A program made the translations under genes and the position numbers. 64,000 nucleotides of DNA, taken from the NCBI RefSeq assembly GCF_016808335.1, contig NC_053141.1, positions 20,281,756 through 20,345,755 on the forward strand, in the 5' to 3' direction. The notes beneath the pieces were generated by a model, which did no database searches, was not told where the DNA came from, and was given only the letters and a program-made list of their open reading frames with translations. Source of the stretch: Panicum virgatum (lineage: Eukaryota > Streptophyta > Magnoliopsida > Poales > Poaceae). Shown one piece after another: positions 31,926 through 43,458 of the stretch (its first letter is position 1; the number at the start of each line of letters is the position of its first letter).

Positions 31926-33570
31926 TGTTGGCATTTCTTAAGTCGCTACCAGAATTTTGTGTTCCCGGCAATGGCCTCAGAAATGCTTATTGGCATTCCT
32001 TAGTATAATCACTAGAAACGAGGGCGCCGACCCATTCTAGCAACTGCACCAAAGGAATGCCACTCTTGTGGTATAATCTATACAGTTACAGAAGGATCCA
32101 CAAGTGCGCGGACATACCGTTGTAGCATTTCACCCGGAGTGTAAAGGTATCGTTATCTATATTTTCCCAAAGAATGGCAGTGGCAAAGGTATTGTCTTAA
32201 CATTAATCATGACATTGTGCCTCAAGCAATAGGCAGAGCTCTGACAAGGGTAAGACATGATAACAAATAAGCAAGGGTAATGCGACAGAGCACACAACCA
32301 CATCCAAGGAGAAAGGAATAAAAGAGAGAAAGAACAAAAGAAAGACTAAATTGTCCTATGTTAAGTCAGCTGGAGCTTAGGCTTGGTTAGGTGTCCTAGC
32401 ACTTCTATCCAAAGTTGAGGTCATGTTAGGACATGGTTAGGGTTGCAGGTGCCACAAAAATGGGATAATGGGGAGAAGGTTCCACACTGGAGTACATCCA
32501 GTCCCATTAACTCTTTGCATGAACTCCTACGCCGAATCCGAACGTCGGGGAATACACTAAATGCAACACAGCTATTATACCGGACAGACAGGGCTGTCAC
32601 CACCTGCTGTCTACCCCAGTCACATAGTGGAGAACGGTCATATCCGAAGGGTCCCGCATACCCGAGCACCACGCTCGTGTATGAAGTCACTACCCTAGCG
32701 TCCCCGGGTCTCCCACGATTTGGATGGACAAGTAAAACGCTAGAGCAAGCCCGAAAGCACAACGAACCTCTATCCGTACCCGGATCATCTGGACTAACCA
32801 AATCTGTAGCACAACTCACGAACGAACTAAGCATGGATTGATAAACTATCAAAATAGTAAAGCAACCATGGCACAACTCTATATTATGAATAAAAAGCTA
32901 ACAAGTCGAGTACAAAGCCATACTAGGAGCCGAGGATTGCTCAACGACCCCAAGGACGACTTGCTTCGCTAAAGAAGAACTAGCCTAGCTCCACTACCTA
33001 GCTAAGAGAGCAAGAGAGAGAGAGAGAGAGAGAGCCTCCTTGGCGAAGTGGAATGAGAGGTGTGTGTGTGTGTGTGTTGAGAGGGGTAAGAGGGAGCCCT
33101 ATTTATACTAGTGGAGGTCGGTTCCTGCCAAATGCATATATGGAAGGTGATCAGGAGAATTGGTGGCGACTCCTCCTCAAAATGCACCTGGATGGGAGGC
33201 CGGCCAGGTTCGGCCGACCCAGCGGGTTGGCCGGCCCCACCTAGCTGCCTCTCATTCTCATCCTCTTTTGGCATGCTGACATGTGGGCCCAGATCTCTTT
33301 TCTTGTATGCATTTTGCGTGGCACTCCCGTTTGCTCAGCCAGATGGGCCCTCCTTGTAAGTGTGTGACACTGGATGTGATATTCTGCGTAGTTGTGCGGC
33401 GTTTGCTGCGTGTTTTCATCTTATTCCGTTCTTGCTCATCTGAAATGTATAAAACTTGAAAACTAATGTGGAGCAAAGTTAGTGTTACAAATATGTGAGT
33501 AAGGTGTATAGTTTTCCTTTATTATTGAGTCTAGTTGACGGTCAAATTTGGCACTTAATGATCGTCAACA
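31926..33570 (-). repeat. LTR of a Tat-type element (minus orientation)
   Basis: Begins TGTTGGCATTTC and ends ATCGTCAACA, then CTCCCCCAAGC, which is a purine tract on the minus strand. A minus-strand TATA (TATAAATAGGG, inverse of 33097-33107) supports orientation. The segment with ATCCACAAGTGCGCGGACATA near 32095 is typical of this LTR group and recurs at 39810 and 61970. It contains (GA)n at about 33012-33034 and (TG)n at 33059-33077. Confidence 0.75.
33012..33077. repeat. GA and TG microsatellites
   Basis: About eleven GA units, then nine TG units, separated by 24 bases, within the LTR leader. Confidence 0.9.
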
Positions 33571-34192
33571 ACTCCCCCAAGCTAGCCCTTTGCTCGTCCT
33601 GAGCAAAGTTTTAAACTTAGGTTGTCAGGAGTTACTACAATGTCGCATTCCTAACTTATGTGCCAGACACAATCGAGTTTTCTCACCTTGATTTTGAATA
33701 AGTTGGCGTTGTTCGCACCTTTTACCTTACTCATATGGGGCTTATAGCATCATCCTCATTTTTGGCAGTTGAGGGTTAGAATGGCTTGTAGAGTATCATT
33801 TACTCACTCCTTTGCTCAACCATCAATCCGGAGGTTTTTAAAGTTTTTGAAAAGAAATTTGTAAGTTCCTCGGATGATCTCTTGGATCGCTCAAAAGTGT
33901 TTAATTCCTCACCAAGGCCTTTTTATGAGCCTTTCTTTTCCATCCTACTCCTAAAGGTTTCTTTTTGGTGGAGCTGTAGGTATGAAGGATATGAAGGCAA
34001 ACCTGCTTCTCATATTTTGCTGAGTCAAAGACCGGATCCAAAGAAGAAACAAGTCATAAATCTTAGTCAAGATGTGCGGGTGTGTGGATATTTTTGGTGG
34101 ATGGTGGAGGAACTCCTTTGTATGATTTCTCGCTCCCTTGTACACTTTTTTTTTTTGGTACGGGCTATATTTTCTCCTCTTTCTTTTTTTTT

Positions 34193-34320
34193 TGATATGC
34201 CTTGTGGGCATGTGGCATACCTTCTTTGGGTATGCATCTTTTCTTTTCATCATTTTTTTGACATGTTTTGTGGTCATGTGGCATACCTTATTTGGGTATG
34301 CATCTTTTATTTTTTTTGTA
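34193..34320. repeat. 67-bp tandem duplication
   Basis: Two units start at about 34193 and 34260, each containing GCATGTGGCATACCTT followed by TTTGGGTATGCATC and a T-rich stretch; GGCATAC and GTATGC can pair into a small hairpin. Confidence 0.7.
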
Positions 34321-35099
34321 TAGCCCATACTTTTTGATGATAACTTTGGAGAGAGCTAATCATGGTATGACATAGAGTTTTATTTGTGGATGGATGGATG
34401 GGTGTACTTGCTATCTTCTAGTGTAGAAGTATAGCATGTGAGTAGACGTGTACGTGATCTTGATCATGGGCGTATGAAATGACTCTCTCAAAGGGTCACA
34501 ACAATTTGACAGAGCTCAATGAGAAAACAAGTTGCATATGTGGAAAGGCTTTTCAAACTTGTAACTCATATGACTCTGGATGGGGATTTCATATCACCGA
34601 GGAACTTTATTTAATTTTTTTTTGTATTTTTGAAAAGAAATACTCCGGATATCAAACATCACGTAGGAGAAGATCATAGCAACTCTTTTCAGCCATATCA
34701 TAACCCACAACAACCTAGATTTGGATTCTGCTTTCTGCTACTCACAAGTTTTAAGCTTAAGGTTTGAACAATTAGCCACCAAACTCAAAACTTAGGCAGA
34801 GCATAAGGTTGTAACTAGGCATAAGAAAAGAACTAACAGAGCAACTATTCATCATCTCAACGAGAAAAAACTACACATGCTTACTACACATATTGAAAAG
34901 CAAGTAAATATTTTTTGGGGTTTTCTAAGTTTTGCCTATTTTTATTTGATTTTAGTTATGCAATTTTTTATGAATTTTCAGAGTTTGCAAATTTTTATTT
35001 GGTTTCATGCAATGGTTTTCAAAGCGGTAAAAGATAGAGTTTGATACAAATTAGCAATTGTGGGGTTCTCCCTTAAGCTAGTTTCAGGCTCACTGTTGT

Positions 35100-36324
35100 T
35101 GGTTGGGGTTGAACCCAACCCAATGGTAGTAAGCCCTCCAGTCCTCCTGTATCTGCTGCTGTTGCTGCTCCATGTTGTGGATCCTCTCGCTTGTGTGTCG
35201 CTGCCAGTTCTTGGTTGACTGGATGTGCTAGACTAATGACTCGTCGATGTTGTTGGTGAGCATGTTCAGCTCGCCTATCTGCTGAGTCAGAGTAGCGAAA
35301 CTTCTAGATGAAGCTGAACATCTGGCGGAGATCGGGAGTCCACTAGAGCTAGAACTAGTGGACCGGCTCCCTGGGGCCTGCCGTGCCCACTCAGCGGAGC
35401 TGGCACTCTACCACGACGAACCACCAGCCTCATATTGCTGTGGTTGAGGCTGAGGTTGTGGCTGCTGAAGTCCTTCCCTTCAGGTCCTGCTTCTTGTGAC
35501 CCTGCCAGATAGACAAGAAACACTTTGCTTGCAGCATTCCTCTTGTGGGACAAGAGGAGTGGTTAGCGAACGGCAGTTATACCAATGATACCCCGCGTTT
35601 GGCAACGGAATCTCATTTGCATAACCAAGAGAAAAGAAAACCAAGGAATCATTCAGGCCTTTCTTGTGTATGTGGCCTTGAACCAAATAAGCATCATTGA
35701 TCAGAGCACGGGGATCCTCATTGAAGGGAACAGGGTTCCCATCTAAGATTCCCATGTTCGATGCGATGCGGGTAACCAAAGAAGTGCATTCAATAGGACC
35801 CCTCATCCTAAAATTTGTAACCATTGCTTAACCATTGCTTTTACAGGGGAGACTCGGATCTTGTTAACCATGGCGTATAATATCATCAACTCATCGTTGC
35901 ACATGGTTCGTGGATCATCTCTTGGAAAGAGAGTGATGGCCACCCACTTGTGCATGAAACAAAGAGTTGAATTTTGGATGTCATTACACCGAGGTGCAAA
36001 CTTGCCATGAACAACTTGACCTGAAACCAAACCCCAAAACTCATGTCGATCAAAACCGCGGCAAGCTTTTTCAAGGGAAATTGGCAAGCGGGTATTAAAA
36101 CCAAGGAGGTGGCTGAAATTTTTTAAATTAAAATAGAATTTGTTTCTGTAAAACTGGAAACAAACACCGTCATCCACCTCCCGAAGAGTGCAAAGAAACT
36201 GGATGGTGAGGAGACGAGAATCATTCTCCTCAATGGGAACAAAGTCATCCCATCCAACCGCATGCCAAACACGAGCGAAGTCAAAGTCCATATTCGTAGC
36301 CTTTACATTGCTCTCTACGTGCAT
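35100..36324 (-). pseudogene. Plant-transposon-type ORF of a retroelement
   Basis: The minus frame from 36324 (MDFDFARVWHAVGWDDF at 36294) to 35803 continues in another frame (35824-35480) with RGPIECTSLVTRIA and LVQGHIHKKGLNDSLVFF. This resembles the domain annotated in plants as putative plant transposon protein, found in many Athila/Tat-like elements (VWHAVGWDDF, LLTIQFLCTL, SLLGF-like, NDELMILYAM). A Gln-rich tail (35460-35100) has stops. Its role is unknown. One frameshift and internal stops indicate decay. Confidence 0.7.
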
Positions 36325-36329
36325 CGGCT

Positions 36330-36576
36330 GACCTAGCCGATCGTCTATTTCAAATCGGCTGACCGAGCCGATTTTGTCGTCTTCTGTATCGGTAATCGCC
36401 TGACGATACGGCCTATGAGGGATAATCGGAACTCCAGCCGATACACCCTCGAATTTAACGTTTACTCTATCTCCTTGTCAATCAACAAGTCAGATTGACT
36501 GGCATGCTTGGTCTATTTTCTGAAGCTTGGCGAACACTTGCCCTCGGATTCCAGTGTGTTGATTTTTGCGTCAACA
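36330..36576 (+). repeat. End of a plus-strand Tat-type LTR
   Basis: AGCCGAT/ATCGGCT-rich sequence ends GCGTCAACA at 36576, immediately before CATCTTTTGGCACGCCCGG, the usual LTR/primer-site junction of grass Tat elements. The 5' part of the LTR is missing or abuts the minus-strand element. Confidence 0.6.
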
Positions 36577-36620
36577 CATCTTTTGGCACGCCCGGTGGGA
36601 CGCGACGTGGAATTATCATC

Positions 36621-37915
36621 ATGGATTTTCCAATGGATATGACTAAGTTCCAGGAGGTGATTAATCAAGCTGTGCATCAAGCGATGATCAATTTATCTAA
36701 TGGCTTGTCAAACACAGTACACAGTGTGGTTAGAGGTACAATTGCTAGCAATTTATCCCATCAGTATAATCATAATGCATCGCGGCCGATGGTTTTTCAG
36801 CATCAAGCATCGGGTCAGATATGCGGTTGTCAATATTATGCATCGGCTCCACAGCCGATGGGTTGTCAGCAACCATGGTTAACAGTTCAACAGCCGCAAC
36901 CTATGGTTCAGCAAACGTGGCCGATAGTTTATCAGTTACATCAGCCAATCAGCTACAAACGTCGGCCCTTTTCGCCAATGGGTTATCAACCGCATCAGAG
37001 TTGGCAGCTACAAGCATCGATGCATATACCAGCTGTTCACCAGGAATCAACATTGGTTTCTCAGTCAATGGTTCAGGAAATGTAGACACAAGTATCAGAT
37101 CCCTGGTCAATGACGCAACCAATCATGCATCGAGTGCAATCGGCAGTACAGCAACAACCAAATAAAAATCCGTCATCAGTATCTGCTCTACAGCCGATGA
37201 CTAGTTATTCACATCAAACAGACAACTATCGACTACCTGCTTTTAGTCCACAGCCAATGGTTCGTCATCCGGCTCAACAGCCATCATTAACCGTTCGAGA
37301 TTCAAAATTGGTAGCTCATCCAGCTCGTTCAGCTACCGAACAAGAAGAGGTTAATGCTGGAGATTCTGAAAATATAGTAGAAGTTGATGAAAGCCCACTT
37401 CCACCGGTCGAGGTTGACAATCAGGATGAGAGACTTGATTATGAAGCTGTAATTTCCAGGACAAGGAAGCTGTTGCTATCAACTCGCAAATATCGGTTAG
37501 CAAATTCAAAGACGAAGACCGATGTGGAAAAGAGCATAGTTTCGAAAAGTCTCACGAAGAGGAAGCTCCAGACATTGAGAGGGAAGAGGCCAAAATCGGC
37601 TTGACTGAATGTGTAAAGATTATAAAGCTGACTTCATGCTCATACGTCGAAGAAAAACCTGAGAGGTCTGGATCAATGGAAATTGCTATGCTTGATGGCC
37701 GTCTGCCAAGAGTGACCAATATTTTATTCTTCCAGCCTGAAGTAGTTGATGGATGGATGGAGGTCGTAGAGTTAGGGAAGAAGATGGTTTCTTGGAATAA
37801 TTATTGCCCACCTCCCAGAAATATTATTGCTCAGAATTATCGGCTACTTGGAGATTATTTTTCCTGGGATCCAGGTCGACAGAATTGCAACTGCATTAAA
37901 TACTGCAGCCGATGA
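36621..37915 (+). pseudogene. Tat-type gag N-terminal fragment
   Basis: An ORF from 36621 to 37085 (MDFPMDMTKFQEVINQ) is rich in Gln, Pro and Met with repeated QPM or RPM units. It continues in other frames through 37110-37604 (acidic and basic stretches, RTRKLLLSTRKYRL) and 37601-37915 (MLDGRLPRV, CPPPRNIIAQNYRLL). No capsid motif or pol is left. From 37916 to 38510 the frames are closed. The AGCCGAT motif runs through all of it. Confidence 0.6.
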
Positions 37916-38544
37916 AGATTGATCGGCTAGGAAGTGCATATGGGATTGTCGATCTAGAGATTAGATATAATATTGAATGAATATTGATCCAACAGCAAGA
38001 AAAGATGTGCCGACAGATGTGCCAACAACAAGATAGTCAATATATCTATCGGCTCCAAACCAGTGGCCCAAGTATTTACCATACACGAGCAAGGGTCCTA
38101 TCCGAGTTTATTTCAACAGAAGCTGGGTGGACAAAAGTTGCATGAGCACATATAGTTTACCTCCGTTAGCTGACATCAAGATATGTACAAAGGTATACAA
38201 GAAGTTTATAGCATGCCGATTTGTTTGATCGGCTACATGAAGAAGTTTGGAAGGATAAATCGGCTACTTGCTAGCTGGTAGAGTACACCCGATATACTTC
38301 AAGATTACCTGTGGGAGCTGATCAAAATTGATCCATCGGCTATTTCTAGATAGCTGACAGGAATTTTCATGGCTAGTATTGGTCGAAGTCTATCACCTGT
38401 GGATTATTTTAAAGGCCTACTTAGAGAATTGGAGCCGATGAGTTACACTGTGTTGACCATTATCTTCCCATGCATGCACAAGAGCAGATAGGAGAAGGGC
38501 AGCCGATAGAGGAAGTATAACTTGAAAGCCAATGTCGTGATGCA

Positions 38545-38703
38545 TGCTCTCTTGGCTGGCAGGTCAGTGGAAAACCATGTAGACATGCACTTTCTTGGAT
38601 CTTGTCCAACAGAGGCTTGCAAATCAAGGATTTTGTTCACCATTACTACTCTGTTGCCATGTTCAGAGTAGCATATGCAGACAGAGTTCCATCCATGCTT
38701 TGA
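38545..38703 (+). pseudogene. MULE transposase SWIM-domain fragment
   Basis: The frame 38545-38703 reads CSLGWQVSGKPCRHALSWIL then KDFVHHYYSVAMFRVAYADRV. This is the C-x-C/W-x-x-GxPCxHA zinc-binding pattern (SWIM) followed by the YS...F-x-x-AY pattern of Mutator-like (MuDR) transposases. One of the first Cys pair is changed or missing, and the catalytic domain is absent. Confidence 0.75.
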
Positions 38704-38884
38704 TATTTTCTGTGATTTTATGTCGAGCCAAAGTGTGCTTGCAACCTGCATATTAGCTCAAAAACACATCTTGCATATTCTAGAAGTAAAGTGTGGTTTA
38801 AGGATTTATTTGGATAAAGATGCATGTAAGAAATACAAAATCTCATGATTTTCTGATCAATTTGACGCATAGAAATGGTCGTTA

Positions 38885-39157
38885 GTGAGAGTCAACAAGG
38901 TTTCCTATGTGGAATACCTGCGCTCGAATCACCCTGAATTGATGAATCCGATTTCGTCAGAAGAAGTGAAATCAGCAGCAGGTGAGGTCAATGACGACCT
39001 GAAGCTCGAGATCTCTGAGTTGAAGTTCCAGATGTCTGAAATGAAGGCCCAGCTTGCTCAAATGATGGTTAAGATCATGGACGTCAAGGAAGAGATCAAG
39101 GAAGAGATTGCTAAGGGAAATAAGTCCTCACCAGTGCTTACTTGTCGCATTAGTTAG
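38885..39157 (+). pseudogene. Coiled-coil protein fragment, possibly the C-terminal exon of a GRF-type gene
   Basis: After an AG acceptor-like site at 38884 a 90-codon frame reads YVEYLRSNHPEL and then a coiled coil (KLEISELKFQMSEMKAQ...KEEIKEEI) to a TAG. There is no good start ATG; the first ATG in frame is at 38942. C-terminal coiled coils of this kind occur in small plant GRF zinc-finger proteins, but this exon lies on the opposite strand to the GRF exon at 42316. The downstream 39158-39550 has no gene. Confidence 0.35.
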
Positions 39158-39550
39158 GTTAGCTGTTAGTTTAGTGGGTATCCTAGTTTAGTTGGCATTG
39201 TAATGGTAGCTGTTATATGAACCCTCATGGCAATGTGGTTATCTGAACCCTCATCTCAATGTGGATGATATGTATTGCAGCACTGGTTATCTGAACCCTG
39301 AAGGGTGGATGTAGCTGTTATCTTAATGAATGATACATGTTTCATATGTTTGTGAGTCGATACAACATTGCCACTGCATGCCTCCGATAATAACATATCA
39401 GATGAGCAAACATGCATATTAATCTGAAATCACCAGATAACATAACAAGTTGGTTTTGTCCATGCAACATAACATACCAGTGCTACTTAACATGTCTACA
39501 CATCATGATCATGACCACAAAAGATAAATCAGGTGCTACTTTAATAGTTC

Positions 39551-39779
39551 GCAAGAGGCACAATTCATGAGTTGGCTAGCAACAACACATCATCTTAGAC
39601 CATCAAAAGCCCAGATAAGCTTCTGGGTCATCTACTCGACGCCAAGCCAGCACTTTAGGCTTCTGACCACTCTTGCTTCAGGTGAGCTGGCAACCTTCTT
39701 CAGCTTCTTCTTGACAGGTGTCTTTTTCTTCTTCTTTGTCGGCTGCTTCTGGGTCATCTACTCGACCAATGGGGATCAG
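39551..39779 (-). other. Fragment with a duplicated CTTCTGGGTCATCTACTCGA segment
   Basis: The segment occurs at about 39618 and 39748. On the minus strand the interval encodes a Lys-rich stretch (TKKKKKTPVKKKLKK) without a proper exon context. It may be exon debris of the interrupted GRF gene. Confidence 0.3.
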
Positions 39780-40970
39780 TGTTGGCACTTTGTAACATCA
39801 CGAATAAAATCCGCAAGCGCACGGATACCGCTGTAGCTTTCACCCAAGAGTATTCCAGGGTATCGTATCCACTAAGGAATGTGAGTGCACTATCTACGGG
39901 TTCAGGCTCATCCAAGGACACACACGCCGGTGTAGGAAGGATAGGACAGAGAAGACTTTCTAAGATCTAGAATCTATGTTTAGAAGAAGAGATCACGTCG
40001 CCGTTATACTTCGAGCTACTGGTTTCGACCGGCTTATACAAGCCGATAGCTCCAATAATACATGCTCTATCCAATATCCGAACGTGGAGGATTACTAGGG
40101 CTCGAACAGGGCTATCACCACCTGCCGGCTACCTCTGCAAACCGTGGGACTATCAGACAACTGAGTGGTATAGTGCAGCCTAGACACCACGTCTACGCTA
40201 TTCCCTACTAACCTTAGCCCTGGCCAAGACTTGCCTTTTCTATCCGGGGTCTTAAGCTAAGATCAAATGCTACTCTTTAAGCATACACATCAACTTATAT
40301 AAGGCATAGATGATAACTTGCAATCTAAACTCTAATTCTAGATAAGAAAGTCTCGAACACTTACAACCGAATAAGCATCCGTCGAGATATAAGCGGAGAA
40401 GAGTGCCGACAAACTCGGCACTTCCCCCGACTCCTCCTCACTCTCCTTCTCTTCTTCTACACCTCCTAGACTACCTAAGCATCTAGGATGAAGGCCTCAA
40501 GCTCCAAGGGAGAAAGGTGAGTTGAGTTGTATTGTGTGTGTTGTTCATTCCTTCACCCCCCGCTTTGTATTTATAGGAGGGAGCCACGGCCAAGGGGAGC
40601 TCTATCTGCAGGTGTACCTCCAAGAACCGACCTATACATCCAATGAGCAAGCTCCACGTGGCAAACTTGAGGCGGTGGGGCCCACTTGTTATTGGCACTG
40701 GTCTTGGCTTCTGGTATATCGGTTTCTTGCTTAGTGGGCCCTCCATTCCATGTTCTGACACGTGTCGCGTCCTGATTCGCTGGAACGTCGTGTCTTGGAT
40801 CATGCCACACCATTATGCTGCAAAATTAGCTAAAAATCACATACACACATTCTAGAACATCATTTGTGAAATTCGTTAGTAAATAAGTCTATCCTATCAT
40901 TTATTCCACATTATGGTTTAATTTTGTGCAGGAGTTGACGGTCAAAATAGGTCATTAGTGACCGTCAACA
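39780..40970 (-). repeat. Solo LTR of a Tat-type element (1191 bp)
   Basis: Begins TGTTGGCACTTTG and ends ACCGTCAACA, flanked by ATCAG at 39775-39779 and 40971-40975, a perfect 5-bp duplication. A minus-strand TATA (inverse of 40566-40576) gives the orientation. There is no internal region, so it arose by LTR-LTR recombination. Partial relatives lie at 31926 and 61943. Confidence 0.92.
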
Positions 40971-40975
40971 ATCAG

Positions 40976-42199
40976 ACAAGGCAGCCCAGGACAACCCACC
41001 AGCCGAAGCTGGGGGCGGTTTGTGGCCATGGGCCGTCGGCCGACCACCCTAGTCGTCGGACCAGCCCATGGGCCCCACCGCCTTAGCTCAGCTACGTGGC
41101 ACTCCCTCATTGGCTCCCCATGTCGGTTCTGCAGGTCTCAGCCCATGGCTTCCTCCTATAAATACAATGGGAGGGGGTAGAGACTAGAACACACACTCAC
41201 CTCACATCTCATCTCAAGGCATTCTTGCTTAGTCTATAGGCTTAGTGGAGTTTAGGAGAAGTCTAGGAGTCATCAAGTCCCCGGAGTTGCTCGGGAGTTC
41301 TGGTATGGATTCATCTCTAGTTCTCTCTTGTAATATTCGGTTGTTTGTAATAAAATTAGACTATGGTTACCGATATCTGCTTGAAGTATATTCCAAGTTA
41401 TCGGATATATGATTCGTGATCTGGTTGCGTTATCATTCGATGCTTGCATTGCATGATCGCCCTGTGCTTGCGATGGTTAACATATTAGCCTTAGAACTCT
41501 ATCAACCCCTCCAGTATTCGTATATTTGCTCTAGTATGGTGCCTATCCATCCGGAGGGTGGGGGCTCTGCGCGGGACACTAGAGTATCGGTTACTAGTGT
41601 AGACATGGTGTCTAGACTAGTTAAGTGTTGCTGGATGTCAACCTTTTCCATGGTTTGTAGAGGTAGCCGGTGGTCACAGCCCTGTTCTAGCCCTAGTAGT
41701 CCTCCACGTTCGGATTGGGGAGTAGGAGGTACATAAAACCGTCTGGGTGCACGGACTCCTCCCGTCATTTAGATAGCGGACTCATGGGTGTGTAGTTTAA
41801 TCCCTGACAATCTAACCATAAGATAGCATAGATATAGCTAGCCTAGCACATCTGACTCTAGCTTCTGCCTTTCTCCCTGCCTATAGCATTTCTCTTATTT
41901 ATTTATTTTGAAGATAGTTTGTGTGTGTGTCACACTACCTCCTACCATATTATCTATCTTATCCCTATTTATGCAATTGAATATCTAATCTAGATTAAGT
42001 TCATTAAATAGCCTATGTATCTTCATTCGCCGCCTTCCCTGCGGAAATATAAATGACACCCCGGTATACTCCTGGGTAAAATGCTACTGCGGTATTCCGT
42101 GCGCTTACGGATTTATTCGTGGTCCATGAAATACCTGCCACCCCCTTGGCGTCTGCTGGCGTAATCGTTGTCTCTCAGTGGTGACGTTAGGCGTCAACA
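40976..42199 (+). repeat. Tat-type LTR, plus orientation, hosting the solo LTR
   Basis: A plus-strand TATA (CCTATAAATAC at 41154-41164) is followed by a leader, a (GT) stretch near 41920, the GTGCGCTTACGGATTTATTCG segment (inverse of the conserved one in the other LTRs) and the end GCGTCAACA at 42199. The 5' boundary is not found; it should lie left of the solo LTR. It interrupts an exon of a GRF-type gene. Confidence 0.65.
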
Positions 42200-42453
42200 A
42201 ACCTCAAACCAGTAGTATGGGCATTTGCTGCTGTCATTCTGCGACAAAAGAAACCTTGCTCAAGCCAACAAACAGAGGCAATTGAAAGCAAACCAGGGCC
42301 AAGCAACCAACGTACCGCATAGTGGTTTGGGCACTTGTAGTACATATCATTGTTCTTGCTTCTGCATCTTATCACCACGAGGTTGCACTTGGGGCAGTTG
42401 ATCCTAGGGAGGTCACCAATCTGAGCCTTGCTGGATGATGTGCCGCTGGCCAT
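42200..42453 (-). pseudogene. GRF-type zinc-finger gene, 5' exons, interrupted by an LTR
   Basis: Exon 1 (42453-42316) starts MASGTSSSKAQIGDLPR and contains INCPKCNL...CRSKNNDMYYKCPNH, a Cys pattern of the GRF zinc finger, ending at a GTACGT donor. Exon 2 follows a TCGCAG acceptor (from about 42238) with NDSSKCPYYWFE, the rest of the finger, and is then cut by the LTR end at 42199. GRF fingers bind nucleic acid in other proteins; the role of short plant versions is unknown. Confidence 0.75.
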
Positions 42454-43458
42454 CTCCCAAAACAAACAGGGCACAGGTGATGGAGAGCGGAGAAGCCGAT
42501 AGAGAGCCCTGTCGTCGGCGAAGATCAAGACCGGGAAGAAGACGGGGACAGGGGCAGGTGGTCTATGGTTAGGGACTAGGAAGAAGAAGGGGACGGGAAG
42601 TAGATGGAGAAGCTGATGGACAGAGGAGGCAGTCGAATGGACAGATGAGGTGCTCACCTTATCCTTTTAGGCGAGGGCAAAAGACTCCATACGGAAATAC
42701 GTTTGACTCGAATACGCCTGAAAGTGGCCCTAAGACGCTGTCGGCGTATAGAGTGGCATGGCTCAAACTTGAGAAGAATTGTAATGGTGTGGGCATAGTT
42801 TCACGAATAGTAATGGCGCGCTTCGAAAATGGGAAAATTATAATGCCCCAATCCAATTAACTCAGAAAAAAATTCGGTGGCACTCGCATGTTAATTTCAT
42901 TCAAAGTAATCATCAACATCATTACAGTGTTCAGTGTTGCCATATGCACAAGATCTGTTGTAGTACAATAAAGTCACAGGACCATTGACTCCAGAGGAAA
43001 ATAAAATCCTATTGCCCAGCTCTTGCAAATCACCTTAGAGTGCTCTAGAAACTAAAAGTAACCTAAGGAAAGGGTGAATTTCTACTAACTTCACTAGGAC
43101 CTTCTAGACTAGACTTGAACTAGCGTATGACAGCTCTGAACTTTGGAAATTGATCGAAACCCAAAGATGAATAGCAACAAAAAGCCAAATAATAACACTG
43201 GGTACAACTATGTAGACTAGAGTTGGATCAACACTAGGTGAGGCCAGGCATGCCACAAAGAACTAGTGTATTTAATTTGCTACATTTGCTATGGTGTATA
43301 TGATCAACTTATTTGTAAAACCACGAAGGTGCTAACGTGGAAGCCATGCACCACATTCCTTTGGGCATTTAACTTGAGAAATCTTGGTTTGTATGGATAG
43401 TGGCCCAAGCATCATTCTGGGTTCAATCATTGATCAAGTTGGCCTTCTTGCCACGCAT
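42454..43458. other. Intergenic region and myosin 3' untranslated region
   Basis: 42454-42880 is the upstream side of the GRF gene. From 43458 down to somewhere near 42900 is the probable 3' UTR of the myosin gene on the minus strand. No other gene or repeat is recognised. Confidence 0.5.

Larger units (their letters stand above)
33571..36324 (-). mobile_element. Internal region of a non-autonomous Tat-type element
   Basis: It lies next to the LTR ending at 33570 and reads on the minus strand. It starts (3' side) with a GGGGGAG purine tract. 33600-35080 is AT-rich with no ORF of note, and 35090-36324 holds a transposon ORF. No reverse transcriptase or integrase is seen. Part of 34170-34560 recurs inverted at 63640-64000. 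Confidence 0.6.

Noticed and set aside
33003..34320. CRISPR-like or regulatory repeat array
   Set aside because: These are microsatellites and one tandem duplication in plant LTR DNA, with no spacer-repeat structure.
35803..36324. Host gene on the minus strand
   Set aside because: The protein matches the plant-transposon type domain, is frameshifted and lies inside a retroelement.
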